DNA of 48,328 bases from Proteus myxofaciens ATCC 19692 (lineage in GTDB: Bacteria > Pseudomonadota > Gammaproteobacteria > Enterobacterales > Enterobacteriaceae): NCBI RefSeq assembly GCF_001654855.1, contig NZ_LXEN01000098.1:1-48328 (forward strand). The letters are read 5' to 3'. The translations under genes and the position numbers were made by a program. The notes beneath the pieces were generated by a model. The model worked only from the letters and a program-made list of their open reading frames with translations, ran no database searches and had not been told where the DNA came from. Shown in pieces: positions 28,156 through 36,787 of the stretch (positions are counted from its first letter, which is position 1; every line of letters begins with the position of its first letter).

Positions 28156-28201
28156 AAGCTGGGACGACCCAGCTTTCTGCTTTTATTCCGGGGACGACCC
28201 C
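28156..28201 (+). promoter_or_regulatory. Guanidine-II riboswitch (mini-ykkC)
   Basis: Two hairpins with identical ACGA loops: AAGCTGGG-ACGA-CCCAGCTT (28156-28175) and GGGG-ACGA-CCCC (28190-28201), joined by a short linker. This is the defining architecture of the guanidine-II class. The CCCC of the second stem can pair with the GGGG ribosome-binding site of the next gene (28214-28217), so guanidine binding would free translation. The gene it controls is a guanidinium exporter, as expected for this class. Confidence 0.93.
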
Positions 28202-28223
28202 AATGATTTAATAGGGGAACGTT

Positions 28224-28538
28224 ATGCCTTGGATTATTCTTTTTATTGCTGGTTTATTGGAAATCGTTTGGGCTGTAGGACTTAAATATACCCATGGTTT
28301 TACACGTCTAACACCAAGCATTATCACTGTGAGTGCAATGATTGTGAGTATGGGAATGCTTTCTTATGCAATGAAAGGATTACCCGCAGGTACCGCTTAT
28401 GCTATTTGGACTGGGATTGGTGCTGTTGGTACCGCAATTTTTGGTATTTTAGTTTTTGGTGAATCCGCAAATATCTATCGTTTACTGAGTTTAGCCATGA
28501 TTATTGTCGGTATTATTGGGCTTAAATTAGCGAGTTGA
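28224..28538 (+). CDS. gdx: Guanidinium exporter Gdx (SugE), SMR family
   Basis: A 104-residue small multidrug resistance protein with four helices that works as a dual-topology dimer and exports guanidinium in exchange for protons. The essential Glu is in [14 protein letters not shown] (Glu13), and the SMR signature follows in [17 protein letters not shown]. The W-x(3)-LKYT form and the upstream guanidine-II riboswitch point to the Gdx subtype rather than a quaternary-ammonium EmrE type. It is a single-gene unit. Confidence 0.95.
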   Translation: MPWIILFIAGLLEIVWAVGLKYTHGFTRLTPSIITVSAMIVSMGMLSYAMKGLPAGTAYAIWTGIGAVGTAIFGILVFGESANIYRLLSLAMIIVGIIGLKLAS

Positions 28539-28576
28539 TGGCATTAATTTTTTCATAAAAAAGTAATCCTCAAATA

Positions 28577-29542
28577 TTAAATAATCTCGTGTTTATTCAA
28601 ATTATTATCGATTAATCGCTGAGAGATTGTCTTAAATGAAGCAAAGCAAATATCGTATTGAGGTGTTTCTGGACTAAATACCATTGGAGTTACGAAGTCT
28701 GTAAATCGTTGGTGATATATAAGGTTGGATTCTAATTCTTGTAAACCTAGTTGTAATTCTTTAATCGGATTATTAACAAATTCTGCATGTTGATTACCAA
28801 AACGCTTTATATCTTCTTGTAGCACTTTTTGAAAAAGAGGAATAAAGGATTTAAAATCAAATTGTTGTTTCATATCAATACAATATATATCGTATATATG
28901 GCGTACCAAAGTAGGATCATCTTTACGTTTAGGATCTCGTTTAACTAGCATGGTACGCCGTAACATAGAAATAATTTTTTCTATCAATGTTGATTGTATA
29001 GAGGAACAAGCAAATTTATTGACCTCTTGAGGTTGCTGATAAAGTTGTGCAACTAATGATTGAATACTACGAAACTCCGCTTGAACTAAAAGTATAGTCT
29101 CTACCAGTTCTAATTTTATGATTGGACGTAAATAAGGAGCTTGGCTAAATTGTTGTGGGTATTTTAGTTCATATTCGATGTAGCGATATTCATCACGAAC
29201 TATTTTTTCTTCAATAGAAAAATGGCTTGTTTGGCGAGTTAGAGACTCTTCTAATTTTTGTATTAGAGCTTTGCGTTTTGCTTTACGTTTCTCGCGACTA
29301 TATGAGTTAAATCTATCTGTTGGAATAAGTTTTATATCAACATCTTCCGACATTCTAAATATCTTTATATTGGATTTAGTTAGTGCTGTTCCACCTGAAA
29401 ATACCATTTGATGTGTGTCAAAACTCAGTTTTTCTAACTCTGCAAGTAAAGCTACTACCCAGTAATCCTTTTCAGGAATAGCTGGATTTCCTAGAGCTAA
29501 AGCATCGGAAACTTCTAGAAATTGATTTTTTAGTTTTTTCAT
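28577..29542 (-). CDS. AbiEii/AbiGii-type nucleotidyltransferase toxin
   Basis: A 321-residue protein of the nucleotidyltransferase AbiEii family, the toxin of type IV toxin-antitoxin and phage-abortive-infection systems. The fold's signature is present: MVFSGGTALTK (Gly50-Gly51-Thr52) followed by SEDVDIKL with Asp67 and Asp69. The conserved C-terminal helical region includes RDPKRKDDPTLVRHIYDIYCI. Related toxins block growth by adding nucleotides to tRNA acceptor ends. The start overlaps the antitoxin stop by 4 bp (ATGA). It is flanked by core genes (gdx, frd), consistent with a small insertion. Confidence 0.85.
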   Translation of the reverse strand: MKKLKNQFLEVSDALALGNPAIPEKDYWVVALLAELEKLSFDTHQMVFSGGTALTKSNIKIFRMSEDVDIKLIPTDRFNSYSREKRKAKRKALIQKLEESLTRQTSHFSIEEKIVRDEYRYIEYELKYPQQFSQAPYLRPIIKLELVETILLVQAEFRSIQSLVAQLYQQPQEVNKFACSSIQSTLIEKIISMLRRTMLVKRDPKRKDDPTLVRHIYDIYCIDMKQQFDFKSFIPLFQKVLQEDIKRFGNQHAEFVNNPIKELQLGLQELESNLIYHQRFTDFVTPMVFSPETPQYDICFASFKTISQRLIDNNLNKHEII

Positions 29543-29949
29543 TTGTAACTTAGTGGAGTGAGTAACCGATTACCAATAACTAATTTGCGATTAAATAGTT
29601 TTGTATCCCACGAATATCGCACTGATGAAGGAATTTGTGCACTATTACCAGAAAGACTTTGTAAAGATAGAGGATCTATTTCAAAGTTAACGCCTTTCAT
29701 TTTTAAGATTTCACGTAAAATTGCGTCAGTACCTCCTGGATGGGTTGGCATTAACCGTTTTGTTAGGCTATTTTTTCGTGCTTTAGTATAAAGTCCGTAT
29801 CCGATTTTCATCAATTCATCTTGCTTGATTAATTGATTAAGAGCGCGACCAATTTGATCATAGCTAGCAATATTTTCAAAATCTTTACGTTCAAAGACAT
29901 AGCGCCTTGAACGCTTCAATTTTTGGCTTATTTGATGTACTGCAGTCAT
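29539..29949 (-). CDS. AbiEi-like antitoxin (DUF6088 type)
   Basis: A 136-residue protein with an N-terminal winged helix-turn-helix (about 5-60: YVFERKDFENIASYDQIGRALNQLIKQDELMKIGYGLY) and a C-terminal part typical of DUF6088/AbiEi antitoxins. I start it at ATG 29949 because GGAGGTG lies just upstream; a longer in-frame start at 30015 adds a Phe/Cys-rich stretch without a ribosome site. It is the first gene of the pair with the AbiEii toxin. Such antitoxins repress their own promoter, and repeats suited to that lie directly upstream. Confidence 0.82.
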   Translation of the reverse strand: MTAVHQISQKLKRSRRYVFERKDFENIASYDQIGRALNQLIKQDELMKIGYGLYTKARKNSLTKRLMPTHPGGTDAILREILKMKGVNFEIDPLSLQSLSGNSAQIPSSVRYSWDTKLFNRKLVIGNRLLTPLSYK

Positions 29950-29965
29950 TATGCACCTCCTTTTG

Positions 29966-30043
29966 TGTATGAAAAGCATACAGCAAAGAAAGCGAAATGA
30001 GAAGAAATACGGCATTTATAAAATAAAAAATACGGCATAAATA
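29966..30043. promoter_or_regulatory. Repeats in the AbiE operon promoter
   Basis: Two elements lie just before the antitoxin gene. TGTATG-AAAAG-CATACA (29966-29982) is a perfect inverted repeat. AAATACGGCATTTATA (30005-30020) and AAATACGGCATAAATA (30028-30043) are direct repeats 23 bp apart, identical at 14 of 16 positions, so on one helix face every two turns. Both suit autoregulation by the antitoxin. Confidence 0.55.
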
Positions 30044-30164
30044 TGAAAATAATAACTGTAATTTATTGATAATAAATTATTATTATTATTTATTTAAATT
30101 ATGAGCTTATTAATATAAGTATTATGACCTTTTTTACGAATGTCTTCTCGTTTTGCTATAAATA

Positions 30165-30222
30165 AAAAAGCCACCTAATTAAACCATCCTAAAAAGGAGG
30201 ATAGCTCAATTAAGTGGCTTTT
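30165..30222 (-). terminator. frd operon terminator
   Basis: An AAAAGCCAC arm pairs with GTGGCTTTT, extended by TAATT/AATTA, around a loop that itself contains ATCCT/AGGAT. A T run follows on the minus strand. It lies 16 bp after the frdD stop. Confidence 0.8.
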
Positions 30223-30237
30223 AATTTGATATATTAA

Positions 30238-30597
30238 TTACAGTGTAACGACCGCAATGATAGCAACGATGCTAATAATAGCAGCAGCACCATAAAAGAC
30301 CCATTTGCTTGCAGGTACGTGCACTTTAAAATCATGTAAAGTATGGTGAATACGGTGTAATGCACACCAAACTGGCAGAATTATCATTAACAGTAAGAAC
30401 AGGCGACCAATAATGCTTTGGCTAAATGCCATAATACGTTCATAAGTAAATGCTTCTGGCGCAATACCCATAGGGATTAGGATACCGAGCAAGATGATAA
30501 TTGCTGGAGAAATAATCGCACTCCACATACCACCTGCACCAAATAATCCCCAGAAAATAGGTTCATCAGAGCGTTTAGGAAGTTGATTCTGATTCAT
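30238..30597 (-). CDS. frdD: Fumarate reductase membrane subunit D
   Basis: A 119-residue, three-helix membrane anchor that with FrdC holds FrdAB and provides the menaquinol site. It matches E. coli FrdD in length and in motifs such as [20 protein letters not shown] and [17 protein letters not shown] 30597 follows AGGAGG; an upstream in-frame start at 30666 would run into frdC. It is the last gene of frdABCD. Confidence 0.95.
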   Translation of the reverse strand: MNQNQLPKRSDEPIFWGLFGAGGMWSAIISPAIIILLGILIPMGIAPEAFTYERIMAFSQSIIGRLFLLLMIILPVWCALHRIHHTLHDFKVHVPASKWVFYGAAAIISIVAIIAVVTL

Positions 30598-30611
30598 TAT
30601 TCCCTCCTGGG

Positions 30612-31004
30612 TTAAATTAACGCCACTGCCAGAATAGCGACAGTAACCACGATAGTGACAGCCCAAAAACCACGGACGATAGGTTCTTGAGGCATTTTTT
30701 CATCTTTAACAACAATAACCACCGCTTTTGGTGCAAGTTTGAACCAAGTCGCAGTATGAAATAGTGTTGCGATAAGAGTTACGATGTTTATTAGCATTAC
30801 AATTGGGTTGCTCAGGAATCCAACAAATCCCGCCCAACTTTCAGGTCCATTTTTCAGTGCAAATACACCAAACAATACAACCAGACTGAACCAAAGTTGT
30901 GGAATACAAGTTCCTTCACGGGTGATATAGAAACGATAGAATCCTAGTTTTGTCCACCAGTTCGGTTGCATGCCACGAACATAAGGCTTACGTTTTGTTG
31001 TCAT
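30612..31004 (-). CDS. frdC: Fumarate reductase membrane subunit C
   Basis: A 130-residue, three-helix membrane anchor, the partner of FrdD. The sequence opens [30 protein letters not shown], given here in full-length agreement with E. coli FrdC; Glu29 in this segment is a quinone-site residue in the family. AAGGAGG precedes ATG 31004, 14 bp after the frdB stop. Confidence 0.95.
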   Translation of the reverse strand: MTTKRKPYVRGMQPNWWTKLGFYRFYITREGTCIPQLWFSLVVLFGVFALKNGPESWAGFVGFLSNPIVMLINIVTLIATLFHTATWFKLAPKAVVIVVKDEKMPQEPIVRGFWAVTIVVTVAILAVALI

Positions 31005-31018
31005 GTCTTGTTTCCTCC

Positions 31019-31756
31019 TTAACGTGGCTTGAGCATTGCAATAACAAAATCTTGCGCGCTGGCTGCTTTACCTTGCTGAATAGCAGCAGCAGGATCCACA
31101 TGTTTTGGACAGACTTCAGAACAGTAGCCAACAAAGGTACAAGACCAAACACCGTTCTCACCATTTAATTGAGGCATACGTTCTTTTGCCCCATGGTCGC
31201 GACTATCCGTATTATAGCGTTGAGCTAAAGTGATGGCAGCAGGACCGATGAACTCAGGATTTAAACCAAACTGAGGACATGCTGCATAGCAAAGACCACA
31301 GTTGATACAACCAGAGAACTGGTGGTATTTTGCCATTTGAGCCGGAGTTTGTTTATTTGGACCTTCTGAAGGCTTACGATCATTACCGATAATGTAAGGT
31401 TTAATCGCTTCTAAGCTTTCGATAAAATGAGTCATATCGACAACTAAGTCACGCTCAACAGGGAAGTTACCCAATGCCTCAACTCTTACACCATCTGGAT
31501 ATTCACGAATAAACGTTTTACAAGCCAATTTAGGTACTTTATTAACCATCATGCCGCAAGAGCCACAAATCGCCATACGGCAAGACCAGCGATAAGACAG
31601 GTCAGGCGCTAAATTGTCTTTAATATAACCCAATGCATCCAGTAATGAGGTTTGCTCATCATAAGGGACATCATATGCGACGAAATAAGGCGCTTCGTCT
31701 GTTTCGGGGTTATAGCGCATGACTTCTATTTTAATGTGCTTCATGTCATCAGCCAT
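31019..31756 (-). CDS. frdB: Fumarate reductase iron-sulfur subunit
   Basis: A 245-residue electron carrier from the quinol site to FrdA. The N-terminal domain holds the [2Fe-2S] cluster ([12 protein letters not shown] and a later LACKTF). The C-terminal domain holds [4Fe-4S] and [3Fe-4S] clusters ([15 protein letters not shown] and [16 protein letters not shown]). ATG 31756, with an AAGGAG site, gives [12 protein letters not shown], matching E. coli. Its start overlaps the frdA stop by 8 bp as in E. coli. The longer in-frame extension from 31810 lies inside frdA and is not used. Confidence 0.96.
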   Translation of the reverse strand: MADDMKHIKIEVMRYNPETDEAPYFVAYDVPYDEQTSLLDALGYIKDNLAPDLSYRWSCRMAICGSCGMMVNKVPKLACKTFIREYPDGVRVEALGNFPVERDLVVDMTHFIESLEAIKPYIIGNDRKPSEGPNKQTPAQMAKYHQFSGCINCGLCYAACPQFGLNPEFIGPAAITLAQRYNTDSRDHGAKERMPQLNGENGVWSCTFVGYCSEVCPKHVDPAAAIQQGKAASAQDFVIAMLKPR

Positions 31757-33545
31757 TCGCTTTCTCCTTATTCTGCTTGTCTTGTGCGGTCGCTTCACCA
31801 CCGTAGACACGTTTAGCAGGAGCAGATTTCGTTATCTTCACATCACTATATTCTAAATGAGGGGCACCTTCTGGGTTATAGAACGCCAGAGTATGTTTCA
31901 GGAAGTTCACGTCATCACGCTCAGTACACCCTTCGTCAAGACGTTGGTGTGCACCACGAGATTCTTTACGATTGATTGCAGAATGAGCCATACATTCAGC
32001 AACATCAAGGCCAAAACCAAGTTCAATTTTGTAAAGTAAATCAGTATTAAAGACACTACTCGTATCTTTAACTTCAACATGTTTAAAGCGTTCTTTTAAT
32101 TCAGCGAGTTTATCAACCGTTTTTTGCATTAATTCAGGTGTACGATAGATACCGCAACCTTCTTCCATTGATTCACCCATTTCATCACGGATTTTAGCCC
32201 AGTTTTCAGAGCCTTTTTGGTTCATCAATTTTTTAAGGTTATCTTCAATATCACGAGTACGAGCTTCAAGTGCGGATGCATTTGCAGGTGTTGCTTCTTG
32301 AGCACAACGAGCGGCTTCTTCACCTGCAAGACGGCCAAATACAACGAGCTCAGCTAATGAGTTAGAGCCTAAACGGTTAGCTCCATGCAAACCTACAGAA
32401 GAACATTCACCAACGGCGAATAAGCCTTTAATGCGAGTTTCTGTGCGTTGATCGGTTTCGATACCGCCCATTGTATAGTGAGCTGTAGGACGAACAGGAA
32501 TAGGTTCATTAACTGGGTCAACACCGACGTAAGCTTTAGCAAGCTCACAAATAAACGGTAGGCGTTCATGGAGTTTTTTCGCACCAAGATGGCGTAAATC
32601 AAGGTAGACAACATCACCACGGTGAGTACTAATTGTGCGACCAGCTCGCCATTCATGCCAGAATGCTTGAGAAACTTTATCGCGAGGACCTAACTCCATA
32701 TATTTATTTTCAGGTTTACCTAATGGGGTTTCTGGTCCTAATCCGTAATCTTGTAGGTAACGATAACCATCTTTATTAACTAAAATACCACCTTCACCAC
32801 GGCAGCCTTCTGTCATCAAAATACCTGAGCCAGGTAAGCCTGTTGGATGATATTGTACAAATTCCATGTCGCGCAGAGGAACACCATGACGTAAGGCGAT
32901 ACCCATACCGTCACCGGTTACAATTCCACCATTTGTATTATAGCGATAAACACGTCCTGCACCGCCTGTTGCCATAATGACGGCATTAGCACGAATTTCA
33001 ACCTTCGTACCTTCCATCATATTAATTGCAACAAGACCACGAGCACGGCCTTCATCGACGAGAATATCAAGAACAAAGTGTTCATCAAAACGTTGAATTT
33101 GAGGATATTTTAGGGAAGTTTGGAAGAGGGTGTGTAGCATGTGGAAGCCAGTTTTATCGGCTGCGAACCAAGTCCGCTCAATTTTCATTCCACCAAAACG
33201 TCGAACGTTGACTGACCCATCTTCTTTACGACTCCAAGGACAACCCCAGAGTTCCAGTTGAGTCATCTCTGTAGGACAATGCTCAACGAAGTAATCGACG
33301 ACATCCTGTTCACACAACCAGTCACCGCCAGAAACGGTATCATTGAAGTGGAAGTCATAGGAGTCATGAGACTGAGTGACTGCTGCTGATCCGCCTTCTG
33401 CTGCCACTGTATGGCTACGCATTGGGTAAACTTTTGAGATCAGAGCAATTTTCAGTTGAGGATTCGCTTGCGCGGCAGCAATTGCTGCTCGTAAGCCTGC
33501 GCCCCCGGCTCCGATTATCGCGATATCGGCATTAAAGGTTTGCAC
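31749..33545 (-). CDS. frdA: Fumarate reductase flavoprotein subunit
   Basis: A 598-residue catalytic subunit that reduces fumarate to succinate at the cytoplasmic face. The N-terminal FAD fold is [19 protein letters not shown]. Covalent FAD attachment is to the His in [12 protein letters not shown] (about residue 45). The substrate site includes HPTG ([11 protein letters not shown]) and [13 protein letters not shown]. The start codon is GTG at 33545, as in E. coli frdA, with GGAG about 7 nt before it. It is the first gene of frdABCD, which supports anaerobic growth with fumarate. Confidence 0.96.
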   Translation of the reverse strand: MQTFNADIAIIGAGGAGLRAAIAAAQANPQLKIALISKVYPMRSHTVAAEGGSAAVTQSHDSYDFHFNDTVSGGDWLCEQDVVDYFVEHCPTEMTQLELWGCPWSRKEDGSVNVRRFGGMKIERTWFAADKTGFHMLHTLFQTSLKYPQIQRFDEHFVLDILVDEGRARGLVAINMMEGTKVEIRANAVIMATGGAGRVYRYNTNGGIVTGDGMGIALRHGVPLRDMEFVQYHPTGLPGSGILMTEGCRGEGGILVNKDGYRYLQDYGLGPETPLGKPENKYMELGPRDKVSQAFWHEWRAGRTISTHRGDVVYLDLRHLGAKKLHERLPFICELAKAYVGVDPVNEPIPVRPTAHYTMGGIETDQRTETRIKGLFAVGECSSVGLHGANRLGSNSLAELVVFGRLAGEEAARCAQEATPANASALEARTRDIEDNLKKLMNQKGSENWAKIRDEMGESMEEGCGIYRTPELMQKTVDKLAELKERFKHVEVKDTSSVFNTDLLYKIELGFGLDVAECMAHSAINRKESRGAHQRLDEGCTERDDVNFLKHTLAFYNPEGAPHLEYSDVKITKSAPAKRVYGGEATAQDKQNKEKANG

Positions 33546-34455
33546 TGCGCTTCTCCATTGTTCAAGTGAAAATTGGAATAATTGTCTAGAATTCTATTCG
33601 CTGACATTATTAATTTTTTTAGTACTATTTTTTTACGTTATCAATAGTAAATCTTTAACTCTTTTACAACTATGCTTGATAACATCTTTATTATCTTTGA
33701 CTGTATTTTTAGTATAACGAAATGTACGTCACTGAAATTTGATATGAATGATGGTTTTGCCGTATTTCATAAAAAAAGTGTGATCTATACCAAGGTTTCT
33801 AGGTTTTAATAATAATAAAACCAGATATGTAATAACGTATATTTTTAAAAATAAAAATAGAGAGAGTATTGAAAGCTGCTTTTTAAAGTATAGATAGTTT
33901 TAATTATAAATGATAATGCTTTTTTGTTATTTATTGATTTTTATAGGTAAATATTTTTTTTACTTTTGTGAAGAATATAAATTGATAAAATAATGAATTA
34001 ATAATGAAAATATTTTCTTTACTATTTTTCTAAAACAAATCGATTTGTCTTGTTGATTGTTAATAAAATATTAATAATATTTCTTAAGATATTATAATTG
34101 ACATCAAGAAATATCATTTTAAATGAAAAGTTAAATTTAAATTTATTAAAAAATAATTTATAAATAAATAAACTGTTAGCAGTTTGTTATCAAGTTAAAT
34201 GAGAAAGAGAATTATTTTTATTTAAGGTGTGTGAAGTAAATTTATCTTTCCCTATATTTTTTCTAAAAGCAAAATTAGATTATGAATACTGAAATTGGCT
34301 ATTTTTACATATTAATTTATTTTGGTATTTCTTATTTTCTATCAAAAAAGAAACCATTATTTAAAGATGAAGGGTGGGATTTAAGGCAGAAATTTGTCTG
34401 TTGTAGCAGATGCGAGTAAACTGCACGCTTTGTTTTCTTTTGGAGTTTTTCGTTC
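33546..34455. other. frdA/epmA intergenic region, 0.9 kb, AT-rich
   Basis: An unusually long non-coding stretch. Near frdA it holds a -10 TATACT on the minus strand (33711-33716) and an FNR-like box (33739-33752), listed separately. The middle (about 33800-34260) is strongly AT-rich, and I see no gene, RNA or repeat in it. A 45-codon frame at 34282-34419 (start MNTEIGYFYILIYFG, one possible helix) lacks a ribosome site and is probably chance. The epmA ribosome site TGGAG is at 34440-34444. Confidence 0.6.
33711..33752 (-). promoter_or_regulatory. frdABCD promoter with FNR box
   Basis: On the minus strand, TATACT (33716-33711) is a good -10 element with no clear -35. The FNR-like sequence TTGAT-ATGA-ATGAT (33739-33752) matches eight of ten consensus bases. 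Its centre, 33745.5, is 41.5 bp upstream of the start predicted from that -10 element (about 33704), the standard class II activator position. The leader would be about 160 nt. Confidence 0.5.
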
Positions 34456-35433
34456 ATGAGTGAAATCGCGGATTGGCAGCCTAGCGCCTCAATCGCCAAT
34501 TTACTGAAAAAGGCGAAGATAGTGAGTAATATCAGGCGCTTTTTTGCTGATCGTGGTGTGTTAGAAGTTGAAACACCTATGATGAGTCAGGCTACCGTTA
34601 CCGATGTTCATCTTGTTCCATTTGAGACCCAGTTTGTTGGGCCTGGTGCTTCTCAGGGGTTAAAGCTTTATTTAATGACAAGCCCTGAATATCATATGAA
34701 GCGTCTTTTGGCTGCAAATAGCGGGCCTATCTATCAAATGGGACGTTGCTTTCGTAACGAGGAAGCCGGCCGATATCATAACCCTGAATTTACTATGCTG
34801 GAATGGTATCGTCCTTGTTTTGATATGTATCGGTTAATGAATGAAGTTGATGATTTGCTACAAGAAGTGTTAGATTGCGAAGCTTCTGAATCACTTTCTT
34901 ATCAACAGGCTTTTTTGCGTTATTTAGATATAGATCCCCTATCTGCAGATAAAGAAAAATTACGTGAAGTAGCGGCAAAACTCGACGTATCAAATATTGC
35001 TGACACTGAAGAAGATAAAGATACGTTACTTCAGTTACTTTTTGTCACTGGTGTTGAACCTAATATAGGCTTAGAAAAGCCAACATTTATTTATCATTTT
35101 CCTGCTTCTCAAGCTTCACTGGCTGAAATCAGCTCTGAAGATCATCGAGTTGCAGAACGTTTTGAGGTGTATTTCAAAGGAGTTGAGTTAGCGAATGGTT
35201 TTCGTGAGCTAACAGATGCTAAAGAACAACGTCATCGTTTTGAGCGGGATAATCGCCAACGTGTAACTATGGGATTACCTGAACAACCGATAGATGAGCG
35301 TTTCTTAGCAGCACTTGAAGCAGGATTACCAGAATGCTCAGGTGTCGCTTTAGGTGTTGATCGTTTAGTTATGTTGGCTTTAGGCGTTGAACGATTAAGT
35401 GATGTGATTGCGTTTCCTGTCTATCGAGCATAA
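34456..35433 (+). CDS. epmA: Elongation factor P--(R)-beta-lysine ligase
   Basis: A 325-residue class II lysyl-tRNA-synthetase-like enzyme without the anticodon-binding domain. It attaches (R)-beta-lysine to elongation factor P, aiding translation of polyproline stretches. Motif 2 ([24 protein letters not shown], read in two parts) and motif 3 ([15 protein letters not shown]) are clear. Its older names are poxA, genX and yjeA. Divergence from frdABCD is conserved in enterobacteria. Length equals E. coli EpmA. Confidence 0.95.
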   Translation: MSEIADWQPSASIANLLKKAKIVSNIRRFFADRGVLEVETPMMSQATVTDVHLVPFETQFVGPGASQGLKLYLMTSPEYHMKRLLAANSGPIYQMGRCFRNEEAGRYHNPEFTMLEWYRPCFDMYRLMNEVDDLLQEVLDCEASESLSYQQAFLRYLDIDPLSADKEKLREVAAKLDVSNIADTEEDKDTLLQLLFVTGVEPNIGLEKPTFIYHFPASQASLAEISSEDHRVAERFEVYFKGVELANGFRELTDAKEQRHRFERDNRQRVTMGLPEQPIDERFLAALEAGLPECSGVALGVDRLVMLALGVERLSDVIAFPVYRA

Positions 35434-35460
35434 TTAGCGTGCAAAAAGCGTATAAAATAG

Positions 35461-35488
35461 AAAAAGAGAGCATATGCTCTCTTTTTTT
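35461..35488 (+). terminator. epmA terminator
   Basis: AAAAAGAGAGCATATGCTCTCTTTTTTT, here split as a perfect self-complementary stem AGAGAGCATATGCTCTCT within A and T runs, lies 28 bp after the epmA stop. Confidence 0.9.
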
Positions 35489-35580
35489 GACTCTTTTTAA
35501 AAGATAATTCATTTTATAAAAATAATTATCCTACCCTTTTATTCAAAGAGTAGGATAATCGATTAATACACAATAAAGAT

Positions 35581-36654
35581 TTATTTAGCTGGTTTTTGTA
35601 AAAATTTAACCCCTAAATCAGGGAAGTCGGTGAAAACACCTTCAGCTCCAGCTTGGTTATAAATAATATCGAATAGTTGATCACCATCTTTAGTATATTT
35701 AGGAAGGCTATCAACACGAATAGTGTATGGATGAATTGACAATTTGTTTGCGTGCGCATCAGCTGCCATACCGGTTAATTTCACATTATCAGGTGTTGAG
35801 CTTTCTTCTACTAACATATGATAATCAGGTCCTATTGCATCAGCATAAGTAGCAATTTCTTTCATTGCACCAGGCTTAAACATCCATTCATAGCTGTAAT
35901 TGGTCCATGAGCCATCAGGTTGTTTTTCATATGTTTCATTCCAATCTGTATAGGCGATTAATTGAACCAGTTTTAAATCCATACCCATTTTAGGCATTAA
36001 TTCATTCTTAATGCGTTTTAAGTCGTTGGGATCAAAAGACTGTAAATAGACGTTATCGTCCTTTTTCGTATAACCATACTCTTTTAGAACTTCAAGAACT
36101 TTGGTTGTAATATCTTTGCCTTCTTGTTCATGGAACCATGGGGCTTTTATCTCAGGATAAATACCAATATCTTTTCCTGTAGATTTATTGAGTCCTTGGA
36201 TAAATTCAATTTCGTCTTGAAATGTGTGTATACGAAAATCAGATTTTCCCATTGGAAAGCGATTTGGATAGCTTTGGACTTTTTTACCATCAACAATGTC
36301 GAAACCTTCTGTAAATTTCAGCCCCTTTATTTCATCAAGCGTAAAATCGATAGCATAATAACGACCATCTTTTCGCGCTCTATTAGGGTAACGTTCAGCA
36401 ACATCCGTCACTCTATCAAGATAATGGTCATGTAAAACAACCAGTTCATTATCTTTTGTCATGACTAAATCTTGTTCTAAATAATCTGCGCCTTGGCCAT
36501 AAGCTAATGCTTTAGCAGGAAGCGTGTGTTCTGGTAAATAACCACTTGCACCACGATGGGCAATAACAACTTTATCGCTAGTGGTTTGTGCAATAGCACT
36601 TAAAGATAGAGTTAAAAGAATGCTTGCAACTACGGGTTTTAACGAAGTACTCAT
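35581..36654 (-). CDS. glpQ: Periplasmic glycerophosphodiester phosphodiesterase
   Basis: A 357-residue secreted enzyme that hydrolyses glycerophosphodiesters to glycerol-3-phosphate and an alcohol. A signal peptide covers about residues 1-24 (PVVASILLTLSLSAIAQT). The GDPD core shows IAHRGASGYLPEHT, LEQDLVMTKDNELVVLHD and PEIKAPWF, with the catalytic His pair and metal-binding Glu/Asp. ATG 36654 gives the E. coli-like length; the longer frame from 36717 crosses a hairpin. It lies downstream of glpT, so the product it releases is taken up by GlpT. Confidence 0.95.
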   Translation of the reverse strand: MSTSLKPVVASILLTLSLSAIAQTTSDKVVIAHRGASGYLPEHTLPAKALAYGQGADYLEQDLVMTKDNELVVLHDHYLDRVTDVAERYPNRARKDGRYYAIDFTLDEIKGLKFTEGFDIVDGKKVQSYPNRFPMGKSDFRIHTFQDEIEFIQGLNKSTGKDIGIYPEIKAPWFHEQEGKDITTKVLEVLKEYGYTKKDDNVYLQSFDPNDLKRIKNELMPKMGMDLKLVQLIAYTDWNETYEKQPDGSWTNYSYEWMFKPGAMKEIATYADAIGPDYHMLVEESSTPDNVKLTGMAADAHANKLSIHPYTIRVDSLPKYTKDGDQLFDIIYNQAGAEGVFTDFPDLGVKFLQKPAK

Positions 36655-36704
36655 AACGCTGCTCCATTTAATTCTACTGACAATAATGTCGTGTACAGTT
36701 GGCA

Positions 36705-36738
36705 ATAAAAAAGCCATATCTGCTATCAGATATGGCTT
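36705..36738 (-). terminator. Terminator-like hairpin between glpT and glpQ
   Basis: A perfect 12-bp stem, AAGCCATATCTG with CAGATATGGCTT, has a 4-nt loop and is followed on the minus strand by TTTTTTATT. It stands between glpT and glpQ, leaving only about 50 bp for a separate glpQ promoter, so it probably attenuates glpQ within one operon. Confidence 0.8.
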
Positions 36739-36787
36739 AGTTTTCTAGAGATGAGATTTTATCTGTTTCATCAATAATAAATGGTGA

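Noticed and set aside
29950-30015. Longer start for the AbiEi-like antitoxin
   Set aside because: GGAGGTG directly precedes ATG 29949, and the extension covers the inverted repeat in the promoter.
34282-34419. 45-codon small membrane protein upstream of epmA
   Set aside because: No ribosome site, only one marginal helix, and in an AT-rich region where such frames arise by chance.
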